Shown: positions 53,920 to 62,329 of the stretch, piece by piece
How positions within the stretch are numbered: the first letter of the stretch is position 1
How the letters are laid out: each line of letters begins with the position of its first letter
NCBI RefSeq assembly: GCF_016811105.1
Contig: NZ_JAFBGM010000002.1
Span: 1,302,001-1,366,000 of the forward strand
Direction: 5' to 3'
DNA: 64,000 nucleotides
DNA from: Aurantibacter crassamenti
Lineage (GTDB): Bacteria > Bacteroidota > Bacteroidia > Flavobacteriales > Flavobacteriaceae
Translations under genes and position numbers: made by a program
Notes under the pieces: model-generated
What the model saw: only the letters and a program-made list of their open reading frames with translations
What the model was told of the DNA's origin: nothing
Database searches by the model: none

Positions 53920-55827
53920 TTATATTTTACTTTTTAAAATCATTTTAAGATTATCACCTTTAGCAATAGCCCTTTTAAAATCTCTAAAACTGGTATAATC
54001 TTCTTTGGAATATTTACCACTTAATATCAAAAGTTTTCTTTTGTAGATCAAGGTAGTAGCATCTATTGATCCAATAGTTACTTTATATGATCCGAACTTA
54101 CCTTCTATTTCAATTGGTGTTGGAATTTCAGACAAATCAAAACCTTCTGGAAGGGAGATAGTGAACTCACTTTCATTCAAATAGCCTCGTGATATTTGAA
54201 ATGGAAACTTTCTATTTCTATACCTATCTGGCACAAAATCATCTTGATCAAAAGGGTTAGGGTTGAATAGGAGCTCATTACCTACCAAACTTGCAAATCC
54301 ACTTGCCTCTAACTTTATTTTCTCAACAAATTGAACGTCACTTTTATTATTTTCTAAAGAGATATCATCGACTTTTAGACCGTTTATGTTATCCCAATAC
54401 TCTTTATAATATTCATCTTTCTTTTTCTCTTCAAGACTATAAACACGAGAATGCCTGTCATACTGAATTCCACTAGTCTTTATTTTAACTGATCCTTTAA
54501 TACTACCATCTGCCATTAAGGCAAAGTTCGCTGTAGTAATTTTAGAATTATGTTCATTCAAATATGCATCAGTTCGTTTGACGACACCTCCATTTGGCGT
54601 TATTACCAGTACATCACGATCATCTGTAAAAGAACTTAAGAAACCGAATGGCATACTTTGACTTGTACACTCTAACCAAATATCGTTTTCTTCATTAGGC
54701 ACATTTAAAATAACGTGGTTACCTTCCATAGAAGCAAAGTCAGGTTCAATACTTCGTTTGTAATTCCCTGCCCAAACAACACTGTAGTAAGATTCAATAC
54801 CCTGAGACTTTAAAAGTGCTTTTGTATAATTAGTTAAGCCCTTACAATCACCATATTTAACACGGTCTACTTCAGCAGCTTCAATCGGCATCCAACCACC
54901 AATACCTAATTGCACACTTATGTAACGCGTATTATCTTGTACATATTGATAAATTTTCTTGGTTTTCTCAAGAGTATTATCAATACCTGAAACCAGTTTA
55001 CCCACTGTATTTTTAGTACTTTCTGGTATTATATCTTTTTCTATTAATAAATTCTCAAATTGCCATTTACCCATTGAAGCCCAGTCGTTACCTTGACCGT
55101 CAACACCTTCTAAATGAAAATCAGATAAACTCACCAATAATTGTGGTTCAATTTCATAAAATGCAGGGCTCAACATTTCCCTTTTTGAAGCAGGTATGTT
55201 TTTAAGACTGTATGAGAGCATTGAATTGGTAGACCTATTCTCTATCGGGTAATTCTCAAAATTTTTTTCTTTTTTACGAATTTCAAAATCAGTAGGCAAC
55301 GTTAATTTATAGGTACTCTTCTCAGTGCTTACTAAATATTCATCTACCGGTGACCACTTTGGCAAAAAGACTGTATTAGATGTATCATAGCTATAAGTGA
55401 AATCAATTGTATATGGATATTCGATTGGTGTATATTCAAAATATTTAACACGTGAATCACCGTATAATGTACCTCCATCAACAGCACTTACATCTTTAAA
55501 ATCTTTCTTTTTTAGTTCTTCAATTTCTTTACCTTTTTTATCATATACTATGACACTCAAATTATTAATTCTGGTAACTGGGTCATAAAAAGCATAGGGG
55601 TTAATTGCAGATTGCCCAGTTTTTTTAAGAATTGTTATGACACGTCTTTTAGAAACAGTCATTCTTTTCTTAGATGAAATCTCAACAATTGTTTCATCTA
55701 ACCGAACAACTGCGTTGGCATTATTAGTAAGACTTTTATCTAATGTAAGTGATTGGTATTCATTCTCTTGGCCAGTGCCAATAAAACACAGCATTAGGCA
55801 ACTAATAAGTGGTACAAATAAGCGCAT
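53920..55827 (-). CDS. DUF3857/transglutaminase-like protein
   Basis: A 635-residue exported protein with an N-terminal signal peptide ending near IGTGQ. Residues about 40-250 are the DUF3857 domain, followed by a transglutaminase-like core in which YGDCKGLTNYTK supplies Cys328 and GNHVIL supplies His371; the third position reads Glu386 (WLECTSQ) where Asp is usual. Such proteins are widespread in Bacteroidota and uncharacterised; protease or protein-crosslinking activity is possible. It is followed after 4 nt by a degenerate paralogue. Confidence 0.88.
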   Translation of the reverse strand: MRLFVPLISCLMLCFIGTGQENEYQSLTLDKSLTNNANAVVRLDETIVEISSKKRMTVSKRRVITILKKTGQSAINPYAFYDPVTRINNLSVIVYDKKGKEIEELKKKDFKDVSAVDGGTLYGDSRVKYFEYTPIEYPYTIDFTYSYDTSNTVFLPKWSPVDEYLVSTEKSTYKLTLPTDFEIRKKEKNFENYPIENRSTNSMLSYSLKNIPASKREMLSPAFYEIEPQLLVSLSDFHLEGVDGQGNDWASMGKWQFENLLIEKDIIPESTKNTVGKLVSGIDNTLEKTKKIYQYVQDNTRYISVQLGIGGWMPIEAAEVDRVKYGDCKGLTNYTKALLKSQGIESYYSVVWAGNYKRSIEPDFASMEGNHVILNVPNEENDIWLECTSQSMPFGFLSSFTDDRDVLVITPNGGVVKRTDAYLNEHNSKITTANFALMADGSIKGSVKIKTSGIQYDRHSRVYSLEEKKKDEYYKEYWDNINGLKVDDISLENNKSDVQFVEKIKLEASGFASLVGNELLFNPNPFDQDDFVPDRYRNRKFPFQISRGYLNESEFTISLPEGFDLSEIPTPIEIEGKFGSYKVTIGSIDATTLIYKRKLLILSGKYSKEDYTSFRDFKRAIAKGDNLKMILKSKI

Positions 55828-55927
55828 TAATCTAGATTCAAGGTTTTTACAAAAACGAAAACTAGATACTTTTCTTACTTTTTACCAATAAAAACGACCA
55901 AAATGGTAATTTACTTGATGAATTTAA

Positions 55928-56380
55928 TTATTCTCTATTCTTTGTATCAATCGATATAGTAACAGGCCCATCATTCAATAATTCTACTTTCATATCAGCA
56001 CCGAACACACCAGTACCAACCTTTTTCCCTAAATCTTTTTCGATTTGACTGACAAAATTCTCATATAGTGGAATGGCAATTTCTGGTCGTGCTACTTTCA
56101 AGTAACTAGGGCGGTTTCCTTTTTTTGTGGAGGCATGTAAAGTAAATTGGCTCACCACAATTACCTCTCCATCAACGTCTATTAGTGATTTGTTCATTAC
56201 CTGACTATCGTCACCAAAAATTCTAAGATTTACAATTTTACGAGAAAGCCATTCAACATCTTCATTGGCATCAGCTGTTTCAACACCTAATAAAACCAAA
56301 AGACCAGTATTTATTTCTGAAATTAATTTTGCGTCTACTGTGACACTCGCTCTAGAAACCCTTTGTATAATTGCTCTCAT
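55928..56380 (-). CDS. dtd: D-aminoacyl-tRNA deacylase
   Basis: Removes D-amino acids (and Gly from tRNA-Ala) from mischarged tRNAs. The 150-residue protein starts MRAIIQRVSRASVTVD and has the two catalytic signatures: SQFTLHASTKKGNRPSY and the cross-subunit Gly-Pro motif NDGPVTISID. Its start codon directly follows the rsgA stop codon with no gap. Confidence 0.97.
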   Translation of the reverse strand: MRAIIQRVSRASVTVDAKLISEINTGLLVLLGVETADANEDVEWLSRKIVNLRIFGDDSQVMNKSLIDVDGEVIVVSQFTLHASTKKGNRPSYLKVARPEIAIPLYENFVSQIEKDLGKKVGTGVFGADMKVELLNDGPVTISIDTKNRE

Positions 56381-57331
56381 TTACTTTTCTGCGTAATCAT
56401 CAATTCTATAATTATCATCATCACCCGCAACCATTTGCACATAGCTTCGATAGCGACTCCATGCCAATTCATCATTTTCTAGTGCTTCTTTTATCGCACA
56501 ATTTGGTTCATCTAAATGCAGACAATTATTGAATTTACAATTACCCTTTAGCTTGAAGATATCTCGAAAATAGTCACCAATCTCTTCTTTCTCCATATTT
56601 ACAATACCGAAACCTTTGATGCCGGGTGTATCAATTATTCGCGCACCAAAATCAAGATCAAACATTTCAGCAAAAGTAGTAGTATGTTGCCCTTGTAAAT
56701 GTTGTATTGATATTTCGGTAGTTTTTATATTTAGTCGCGGCTCAAGAATATTCACAAGAGTAGATTTACCAACACCAGAATGGCCTGCAAACATGCTGAT
56801 TTTATCAAGCATTAGCTCTTTGACTTTATCTATATTTTTACCGGTAGTAGCTGAAATTCCAATACAAGTGTATCCAATATTTCTATACAGTTCAGCCAAG
56901 TACTTTACTTCACCCAATTCTTCAGAACTATACGAATCAACTTTATTAAAAAGCAATACAGCAGGCACATCATACGCCTCTGCTGTTGCTAAAAAACGAT
57001 CAATGAATATGGTGTAGGTCTTTGGGTTATTTAAAGTAATCATTAAAAAGACCTGATCTAAATTCGCTGCAATTATATGTGTCTGCTTTGAGAGGTTGAC
57101 AGATTTACGAACAATATAATTTTTACGGTCTTCAATTTCAAAAATTACACCAACAGTAACATCTCCATTATTATCAATCTCAAACTTCACATGATCACCT
57201 ACAGCTACTGGATTGGTACTTTTAATTCCTTTAATTCGGAATTTTCCTTTGATACGGCATTCGTAAAAATCACCATCATCCGTTTTAACGGTATACCAAC
57301 TTCCTGTAGATTTATAGACAACACCTCGCAT
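56381..57331 (-). CDS. rsgA: Small-subunit ribosome biogenesis GTPase RsgA
   Basis: Circularly permuted GTPase that checks the decoding centre of maturing 30S subunits. The 316 residues are arranged as an N-terminal OB fold, a GTPase domain in the order G4 (LLFNKVD), G1 (AGHSGVGKSTLVN), G3 (DTPGIKGFG), and a C-terminal zinc domain with C-N4-C-x-H-x5-C (NCKFNNCLHLDEPNC). All zinc ligands are intact here, in contrast to AccD and DnaG in this window. It is co-transcribed with dtd. Confidence 0.97.
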   Translation of the reverse strand: MRGVVYKSTGSWYTVKTDDGDFYECRIKGKFRIKGIKSTNPVAVGDHVKFEIDNNGDVTVGVIFEIEDRKNYIVRKSVNLSKQTHIIAANLDQVFLMITLNNPKTYTIFIDRFLATAEAYDVPAVLLFNKVDSYSSEELGEVKYLAELYRNIGYTCIGISATTGKNIDKVKELMLDKISMFAGHSGVGKSTLVNILEPRLNIKTTEISIQHLQGQHTTTFAEMFDLDFGARIIDTPGIKGFGIVNMEKEEIGDYFRDIFKLKGNCKFNNCLHLDEPNCAIKEALENDELAWSRYRSYVQMVAGDDDNYRIDDYAEK

Positions 57332-57483
57332 TCATTCTATTTAGGATACAAAGAAAAGCAATACTTTTATAATACACTGATATTAAATATTCTTGGAGTT
57401 ATCGAAATAAAATTATCTGTCTATTAATATGCAACCATCCAATAAATTGTTTGTCTTTATTTATAAACCATAATAAATTGATC

Positions 57484-57930
57484 ATGAAGAAAATTACATT
57501 CCTAGCTTGCTTAGTCTTTTTAACTTATTTGGATGCTAATGCCCAACAGTTTAAAGTAATTACTAGTGTAGAATCTATAGTACCAAGTGGCATTGGACGG
57601 TCTAGAATAATAGACGCACAAGAAGAAAAAGATTTTGAAAGCTATACCACTGAACAGACGGATGAAGATAATACTAGAAACAAATCTAAGCGTGGAGATA
57701 TTAGAGTTAAGAATTTTGAAGAAACAAAACTTTTAAATTTTTACAATATTACGGGAATTCGTTTTCAGAATATTGCGGCAAACGACGCTGTAATTTCTTC
57801 TAAGTTAAGTGCCATGACAGCCGACGGTTGGGAACTTGCATTTGTTACAAGTGCAGTAGAAGCTGATGCCGGTGATAAAGATGGCCAAGGAATTTTTATT
57901 ACACGTTACATATTTAAAAGAGATGAGTAA
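57484..57930 (+). CDS. Small secreted protein of unknown function
   Basis: A 148-residue exported protein. The start at 57484 gives a normal signal peptide (MKKITFLACLVFLTYLDANAQ); the frame is open from 57451 without homology. The mature part is charged (SYTTEQTDEDNTRNKSK) and ends in a compact MTADGWELAFVTS / GIFITRYIFKRDE unit reminiscent of small DUF4177-like sheets, a weak resemblance. It is a single-gene unit, divergent from rsgA and ended by a bidirectional terminator. I cannot assign a function. Confidence 0.8.
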   Translation: MKKITFLACLVFLTYLDANAQQFKVITSVESIVPSGIGRSRIIDAQEEKDFESYTTEQTDEDNTRNKSKRGDIRVKNFEETKLLNFYNITGIRFQNIAANDAVISSKLSAMTADGWELAFVTSAVEADAGDKDGQGIFITRYIFKRDE

Positions 57931-57960
57931 ATTTCATTTTGATTAAAAAAATGCATAAAC

Positions 57961-57999
57961 AAAAAACAGCGTTTTGATGTACATCAATACGCTGTTTTT
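57961..57999. terminator. Bidirectional terminator between the unknown secreted gene and the Phe operon
   Basis: AAAAACAGCGT and ACGCTGTTTTT flank an inner TTGATGTACATCAA palindrome. A and T tracts on both sides let it stop transcripts from the plus-strand gene and from the minus-strand DAHP synthase gene that ends at 58033. Confidence 0.88.
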
Positions 58000-58032
58000 A
58001 TATCAAGCCAATTTTAAAGCTAATAGCAATTA

Positions 58033-59115
58033 TTATGCATTAACAATTTTCTCTTGATGATTAATTGATTCTTGGTGAATTGCTTTGAACATTTTCAAAA
58101 CAAATTCTTCACTCAAACCATTTGCTTCACCTTCTAAGATCATAGCACCAAGAATTTGGTTCCATCTATTAGATTGTAAAACAGCAACATTTTTCTGCTT
58201 TTTAAGAGCTCCAATACTGTCAGAAACTTTCATACGTTTCCCCATTGTATCGATTAATTGATGATCAAAAATATCAATCTGTGCTCTTAGATTACTCAAT
58301 TTAGAATTGTATTCAGCTTCCGAATCAGTTTCTTTTCTAATTTTAAGATCTTTCATTATCTGCACTAATGCGGCAGGTGTAACTTGTTGTGCAGCATCAC
58401 TCCATGCATTATCAGGATCGTGATGTGTCTCAATCATCAAACCATCAAAATTAAGATCAAGAGCTGTTTGAGAAACATCAAAAATCATATCACGCTTACC
58501 TGTAATATGCGAAGGATCACATATTAATGGTAAATCAGGAAACTTATTTTGGAACTCAATAGCCAATTGCCATTCAGGAATATTTCTATACTTTGTTTTT
58601 TCGTATGTAGAAAAACCACGGTGTATAGCACCTAAGTTTTTAATACCCGCTGTATATAAACGCTCAATACCACCTAACCATAATGATAAATCAGGATTAA
58701 CTGGGTTTTTTACCAAAACTGTTTTATCAGTACCGGCAAGTGCATCAGCAATCTCTTGCATGATAAACGGACTCACCGTTGAACGTGCACCAATCCATAA
58801 CATATCAACATCATATTCTAATGCTAATTTCACGTGTGCTGCATTTGCTACTTCAGTAGTAGTTTTCATTCCGGTTTCTTCCTTAACCTTTTGCAACCAT
58901 TTTAAGCCTAAAGCACCTACGCCTTCAAAGTTTCCAGGACGAGTACGTGGTTTCCAGATACCTGCACGGTAATAGTTCACATCAGTATCTTTCAAGCTAT
59001 GGGCAATGCCCAAAACTTGCTCTTCTGTTTCAGCGCTACAAGGCCCTGCAATCACTAATGGATGGTCTAACTTCATGTTATCTAACCAACCTCTCATCTC
59101 TTTTTTATTTTCCAT
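58033..59115 (-). CDS. Bifunctional DAHP synthase / type II chorismate mutase
   Basis: A 360-residue fusion of the entry enzyme of the shikimate pathway and of the first step towards Phe and Tyr. Residues about 1-260 are a DAHP synthase of the KDO8PS-like type with VIAGPCSAETEEQV, KPRTRPGNF, CDPSHITGKRDM and IETHHDPDNAWSD. Residues about 270-355 are an AroQ-type chorismate mutase (LRAQIDIFDHQLIDTMGKRM, LKKQKNVAVLQSNRW). The fusion allows the mutase part to act as a sensor for feedback. It is last in the Phe/Tyr operon, 1 nt after tyrA. Confidence 0.95.
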   Translation of the reverse strand: MENKKEMRGWLDNMKLDHPLVIAGPCSAETEEQVLGIAHSLKDTDVNYYRAGIWKPRTRPGNFEGVGALGLKWLQKVKEETGMKTTTEVANAAHVKLALEYDVDMLWIGARSTVSPFIMQEIADALAGTDKTVLVKNPVNPDLSLWLGGIERLYTAGIKNLGAIHRGFSTYEKTKYRNIPEWQLAIEFQNKFPDLPLICDPSHITGKRDMIFDVSQTALDLNFDGLMIETHHDPDNAWSDAAQQVTPAALVQIMKDLKIRKETDSEAEYNSKLSNLRAQIDIFDHQLIDTMGKRMKVSDSIGALKKQKNVAVLQSNRWNQILGAMILEGEANGLSEEFVLKMFKAIHQESINHQEKIVNA

Positions 59116-59116
59116 T

Positions 59117-59977
59117 TTATTGTTTGTTAAGCGGTATTCCTTTTAGTATTTCCTTTATTTTATTTGTGTCGTTCATTTCATTGTAAATTCCTTCAAAATC
59201 ATCTTTTTCAAGAAGTTCTTTAAAGTCTTGAAGGTTTTGTATGTACTCATTTAATGTCTCAACTACATTCTCTTTATTCTGCTCAAAAATTGGTGTCCAC
59301 ATTGCAGGTGAACTTTTTGCCAAACGCACAGTGCTTTCAAATCCACTGCCCGCCATGTCAAAAATATCACGTTCATTTTTCTCCTTCTCAATAACGGTCT
59401 TTCCCAACATAAAAGAGCTGATATGTGACAGATGAGACACATATGCAATATGCTTGTCGTGTGCCTCAGGATTCATATATCGAATTCGCATACCCATTTG
59501 TTGAAAAATTGCCAATGCTCTTTCTTGTAATTTAAAAGCAGTTTTTTCAACTTCACAAATAATATTTGCTTTGCCATTATACAAATTCTCAATTGCCGCC
59601 GATGGGCCAGAAAATTCTGTACCAGCAATTGGGTGACATGCTAAGTAGTTTCTTCTCTTTGGATGATCTTTCAGCGTTTCGCAAATTAAATTTTTGGTTG
59701 AACCACCGTCTATTACCACACAATCGTCATTTACAGCATCCAAGATTTTAGGAAGTTCTGCTACCAAAACATCCACCGGAATACTAACAACTACCATATC
59801 AGCTATAGTCAAATCGGCATAACTTGCCTTTGCATCAATAATTTTTAAATCAATTGCCTCATCAAGATGTGACGGATTATTATCGACACCAAAAACCTTA
59901 GTTTCTGGATGAATTCTTTTGATGTCTTTTGCGAAAGAACCACCAATTAAACCAATACCGATTATAAATACATTCAT
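59117..59977 (-). CDS. tyrA: Prephenate dehydrogenase (TyrA)
   Basis: Oxidative decarboxylation of prephenate to 4-hydroxyphenylpyruvate on the way to tyrosine. The 286 residues start with the NAD motif VFIIGIGLIGGSFAKD and contain CHPIAGTEFSGP with the catalytic His and DKHIAYVSHLSHISSF further on. No ACT or mutase domain is attached. The start at 59977 (MNVFIIG) is preferred over 59995, which adds MLISNI. It lies 43 nt after the aminotransferase gene. Confidence 0.94.
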   Translation of the reverse strand: MNVFIIGIGLIGGSFAKDIKRIHPETKVFGVDNNPSHLDEAIDLKIIDAKASYADLTIADMVVVSIPVDVLVAELPKILDAVNDDCVVIDGGSTKNLICETLKDHPKRRNYLACHPIAGTEFSGPSAAIENLYNGKANIICEVEKTAFKLQERALAIFQQMGMRIRYMNPEAHDKHIAYVSHLSHISSFMLGKTVIEKEKNERDIFDMAGSGFESTVRLAKSSPAMWTPIFEQNKENVVETLNEYIQNLQDFKELLEKDDFEGIYNEMNDTNKIKEILKGIPLNKQ

Positions 59978-60020
59978 TATATTACTTATTAGCACCCAAC
60001 TTAGAGCACCCTTATATTTC

Positions 60021-61166
60021 TTAAAATCTGCTTATCGCTTCTTCTATTTTATCTTCTGTTACACATAATGAAAACCGAATATAGCCTTCACCATTACTAC
60101 CAAAAATGGTACCTGGCACCAAAAATATGTTTTTATCATACAGAATCTCATCTATAAAAGCTTCTGAACTTTTACTGCCCAAAGGCAATTTTGCCCACAC
60201 AAACATACCAACGGCATCTGTGTCATACGTACAATTTAGCAAATCAGCTAACTTGAATATCAAAGCTCTTCTCTTTCGGTATACTTCATTCAAATCATCA
60301 TACCAACTTTGACTACTCTTTAGCGCTTCTATAGCCCCTTTTTGTATGCCGTAGAACATGCCAGAGTCCATATTACTTTTTACTTTCAATACAGCGTTTA
60401 TATGATCAGAATTTCCGAGTACCATGCCAACACGCCATCCGGCCATGTTAAAAGTTTTACTCAAAGAATTTAATTCTAAGGCTACATCTTTAGCGCCATT
60501 TACTGCTAAAATACTCGTAGGCTCATCATTTAAAACAAAACTATACGGGTTATCATTAACTAACAGAATATCATTCCGCTTCGCAAAAGAAACCAATTTC
60601 TCAAGCTCAATTTTTGCTATACGTGCACCAGTTGGCATATGCGGATAATTCACCCACATAATTTTCACTTTGTCAAGATTCTCATCTTCCAAAGCATCTA
60701 AATCAGGTAACCACCCATTTTCTTGCTTTAAACCATAATATTTTGGAACAGCCCCCACCAGTTTGGTTACGGAGCTATACGTTGGGTATCCCGGATTTGG
60801 AATTAAAACCTCATCTCCCGGATTTAAAAAAGCCATGCTAATATGCATAATGCCTTCTTTAGAACCCATTAATGGAAGAATTTCAGTTACTGGATCAGCA
60901 GTCACTCCGAATTTTGAATTATAAAAAGCAGCAAATGCCTCACGCAATTCAGGTAATCCTTGATAACTTTGATACTGATGTGCTCCCTCTTCTAAAACAG
61001 CATTTTGAATACTTGCTACTATGTCAGCTGAAGGTTGTAAATCAGGACTACCAATACCCATATTGATTATTGGTCGGCCTTCAGCCATAAGCCCCCTAAC
61101 CTCTCTCAATTTCTTAGAGAAGTAGTATTCTTCAACCGTATGTAATCGATCAGCGGTGCGAATCAT
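60021..61166 (-). CDS. PLP-dependent class I/II aminotransferase (aromatic pathway)
   Basis: A 381-residue fold-type I aminotransferase. The PLP lysine is in SLSKTFNMAGWRVGM; NMGIGSPDLQPS is the N-terminal arm; NPGYPTYSSV and the C-terminal YIRFSLC bind substrate. Located between pheA and tyrA, it most likely transaminates phenylpyruvate and 4-hydroxyphenylpyruvate to Phe and Tyr, or prephenate to arogenate; sequence alone would also permit an aspartate or LL-DAP-type role. It overlaps pheA by 4 nt. Confidence 0.92.
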   Translation of the reverse strand: MIRTADRLHTVEEYYFSKKLREVRGLMAEGRPIINMGIGSPDLQPSADIVASIQNAVLEEGAHQYQSYQGLPELREAFAAFYNSKFGVTADPVTEILPLMGSKEGIMHISMAFLNPGDEVLIPNPGYPTYSSVTKLVGAVPKYYGLKQENGWLPDLDALEDENLDKVKIMWVNYPHMPTGARIAKIELEKLVSFAKRNDILLVNDNPYSFVLNDEPTSILAVNGAKDVALELNSLSKTFNMAGWRVGMVLGNSDHINAVLKVKSNMDSGMFYGIQKGAIEALKSSQSWYDDLNEVYRKRRALIFKLADLLNCTYDTDAVGMFVWAKLPLGSKSSEAFIDEILYDKNIFLVPGTIFGSNGEGYIRFSLCVTEDKIEEAISRF

Positions 61167-61990
61167 AGCATTGCATTTTTATATTCACCAAGTACTTTAA
61201 TATCATCTAACATGATGTTCAACAATGATTTTGCTTTATCAAAATGTGCATAATCATCAAATGTGACATCTACAAAGAATGCATACTTCCAAGGTTTTTC
61301 AATCACGGGTAAAGACTGAATCTTAGTAAGACTCAAATTACAATCACTCATTACATTCAATACTGTCGCTAAACTACCGCGTTTATGGTCGGTTATAAAA
61401 CGAATAGAGGCCTTGTTGATTTCTTCCTTAGGTAACTCTCTATTTTTTGTTTTTACAATAATAAAACGAGTAGAGTTATTTTTGATCGTTTGAATATCAG
61501 ATGCTATGATGTTCAAACCATATAACTCAGCCGCCACTTTAGGAGCAATGGCCGCTACACCCATTAATTGATTTTCTTGAATCTGCTTTGCAGTCTCGGC
61601 TGTATCAACATCTTCAATCAATCTAATTTTAGGATATTGTCTAAAAAAATCTTTGCACTGTAGTAATGCCATAGGGTGAGAGCGTACTTCAACAATGTCT
61701 TCTATTGATTGCCCGTTAAGCACCATTAAATTATGATGTATATTCAAATAATGTTCACCAATAATATGCAAGTTGTGGTCGTTCACCAATGCATAATTTG
61801 GAATAATAGAACCGGCAATTGAATTTTCAATAGCCATTATACCCTTATCAGCCGTACCGTCTAATAATCTATCGACCAAATAATCAAAAGACATGCATTC
61901 AATAAGTTCGGTAACATCGCTACAGCGTTCACGAACCACCTGATGGTGATTTGAACCTTTGATACCTTGTATGGCTATTTTAATTGACAT
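61163..61990 (-). CDS. pheA: Prephenate dehydratase with altered ACT motifs
   Basis: Converts prephenate to phenylpyruvate. The 275-residue protein starts MSIKIAIQGIKGSNHHQ and has the catalytic NSTRFIIV (TRF motif) before a C-terminal ACT domain. In the ACT domain the Phe-binding signatures differ from E. coli: GALV reads GSLA (HKRGSLATVL) and ESRP reads QSLP (KIQSLPVI). No chorismate mutase domain is attached; that activity is fused to DAHP synthase further down. It is the first gene after the attenuator leader at 62013-62135. An ATG at 62014 would lie in the terminator U tract, so 61990 is chosen. Confidence 0.94.
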   Translation of the reverse strand: MSIKIAIQGIKGSNHHQVVRERCSDVTELIECMSFDYLVDRLLDGTADKGIMAIENSIAGSIIPNYALVNDHNLHIIGEHYLNIHHNLMVLNGQSIEDIVEVRSHPMALLQCKDFFRQYPKIRLIEDVDTAETAKQIQENQLMGVAAIAPKVAAELYGLNIIASDIQTIKNNSTRFIIVKTKNRELPKEEINKASIRFITDHKRGSLATVLNVMSDCNLSLTKIQSLPVIEKPWKYAFFVDVTFDDYAHFDKAKSLLNIMLDDIKVLGEYKNAML

Positions 61991-62012
61991 TATTTTAATA
62001 ATTCTAATAAAC

Positions 62013-62039
62013 AAAAAAGTCCCGTATTTAACGGGACTT
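62013..62039 (-). terminator. Attenuator (intrinsic terminator) in front of pheA
   Basis: On the minus strand AAGTCCCGT (62039-62031), loop TAAAT, ACGGGACTT (62025-62017), then TTTTTT down to 62013. It ends 22 nt before the pheA start, so it must be bypassed for the operon to be expressed. Its 5' arm can instead pair with 62079-62071. Confidence 0.92.
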
Positions 62040-62071
62040 CAATTTGCTTATATATTCAATACTTCACAACA
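62038..62071 (-). promoter_or_regulatory. Antiterminator pairing of the pheA leader
   Basis: AACGGGGCT (62079-62071) pairs with AGTCCCGTT (62038-62030) over 9 bp with a single G-U. It consumes the 5' arm of the terminator, so the two structures exclude each other. A ribosome at the leader stop codon would cover the first arm; one stalled on the Phe codons would leave it free. Confidence 0.85.
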
Positions 62072-62135
62072 GCCCCGTTCTTCTCTTAAAAAAGAAGTAA
62101 AAAAAGAAACCGTTAAAAAAGAATTGCGTATTCAT
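62064..62135 (-). CDS. pheL: Phenylalanine leader peptide of the pheA operon
   Basis: A 23-codon frame from ATG 62135 to TGA 62064. Codons 5-7, 10-12 and 14-16 are Phe (TTC TTT TTT each time) and codon 13 is Tyr (TAC), so 10 of 12 residues in the core are aromatic. It starts MNTQ and ends KRRTGLL. It lies between a likely promoter and a terminator 24 nt after its stop codon. The antiterminator arm AACGGGGCT (62079-62071) lies inside codons 19-22. It has no sequence likeness to E. coli PheL beyond Phe content. This is a control peptide, not a functional protein. Confidence 0.9.
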   Translation of the reverse strand: MNTQFFFNGFFFYFFFKRRTGLL

Positions 62136-62152
62136 AAAACTTAAACTTGCCG

Positions 62153-62160
62153 CTAATGTA
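62153..62160 (-). promoter_or_regulatory. Likely -7 box of the pheA operon
   Basis: On the minus strand TACATTAG differs from TAnnTTTG at one position and lies 17 nt before the leader peptide ATG. Initiation near 62147 would give a leader of about 135 nt up to the attenuator. No clear -33 element is seen. Confidence 0.4.
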
Positions 62161-62275
62161 TGAATTTAATTTAAAATAAAAGCTTTACTCCAAATTTTTA
62201 CTTATTTACAGACATTTGAACTAAAAAAATAACAATAATTTTACATTTAAATGTAATTGCTAAGAATAATTAAAA

Positions 62276-62308
62276 ACAAAAAAAGGCTTCCAAATTTGAA
62301 AGCCTTTA
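62276..62308 (-). terminator. Intrinsic terminator after the unknown lipoprotein gene
   Basis: On the minus strand AAAGGCTT pairs with AAGCCTTT around TCAAATTTGG, followed by TTTTTTTG. It isolates the Phe operon leader from the gene upstream. The 340-nt gap 61991-62329 is fully accounted for by this, a short A/T-rich stretch and the leader. Confidence 0.88.
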
Positions 62309-62329
62309 TATTAAAGATATAATTTTATC

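Noticed and set aside
61959-62144. A plus-strand frame of 61 codons across the Phe operon leader
   Set aside because: It is antisense to the leader peptide and pheA start; its Lys-rich end is the complement of the Phe codons. No promoter or homology supports it.
62040-62160. T-box or riboswitch upstream of pheA
   Set aside because: No T-box specifier or conserved aptamer core is seen, while a Phe-rich ORF with alternative stems explains the terminator.
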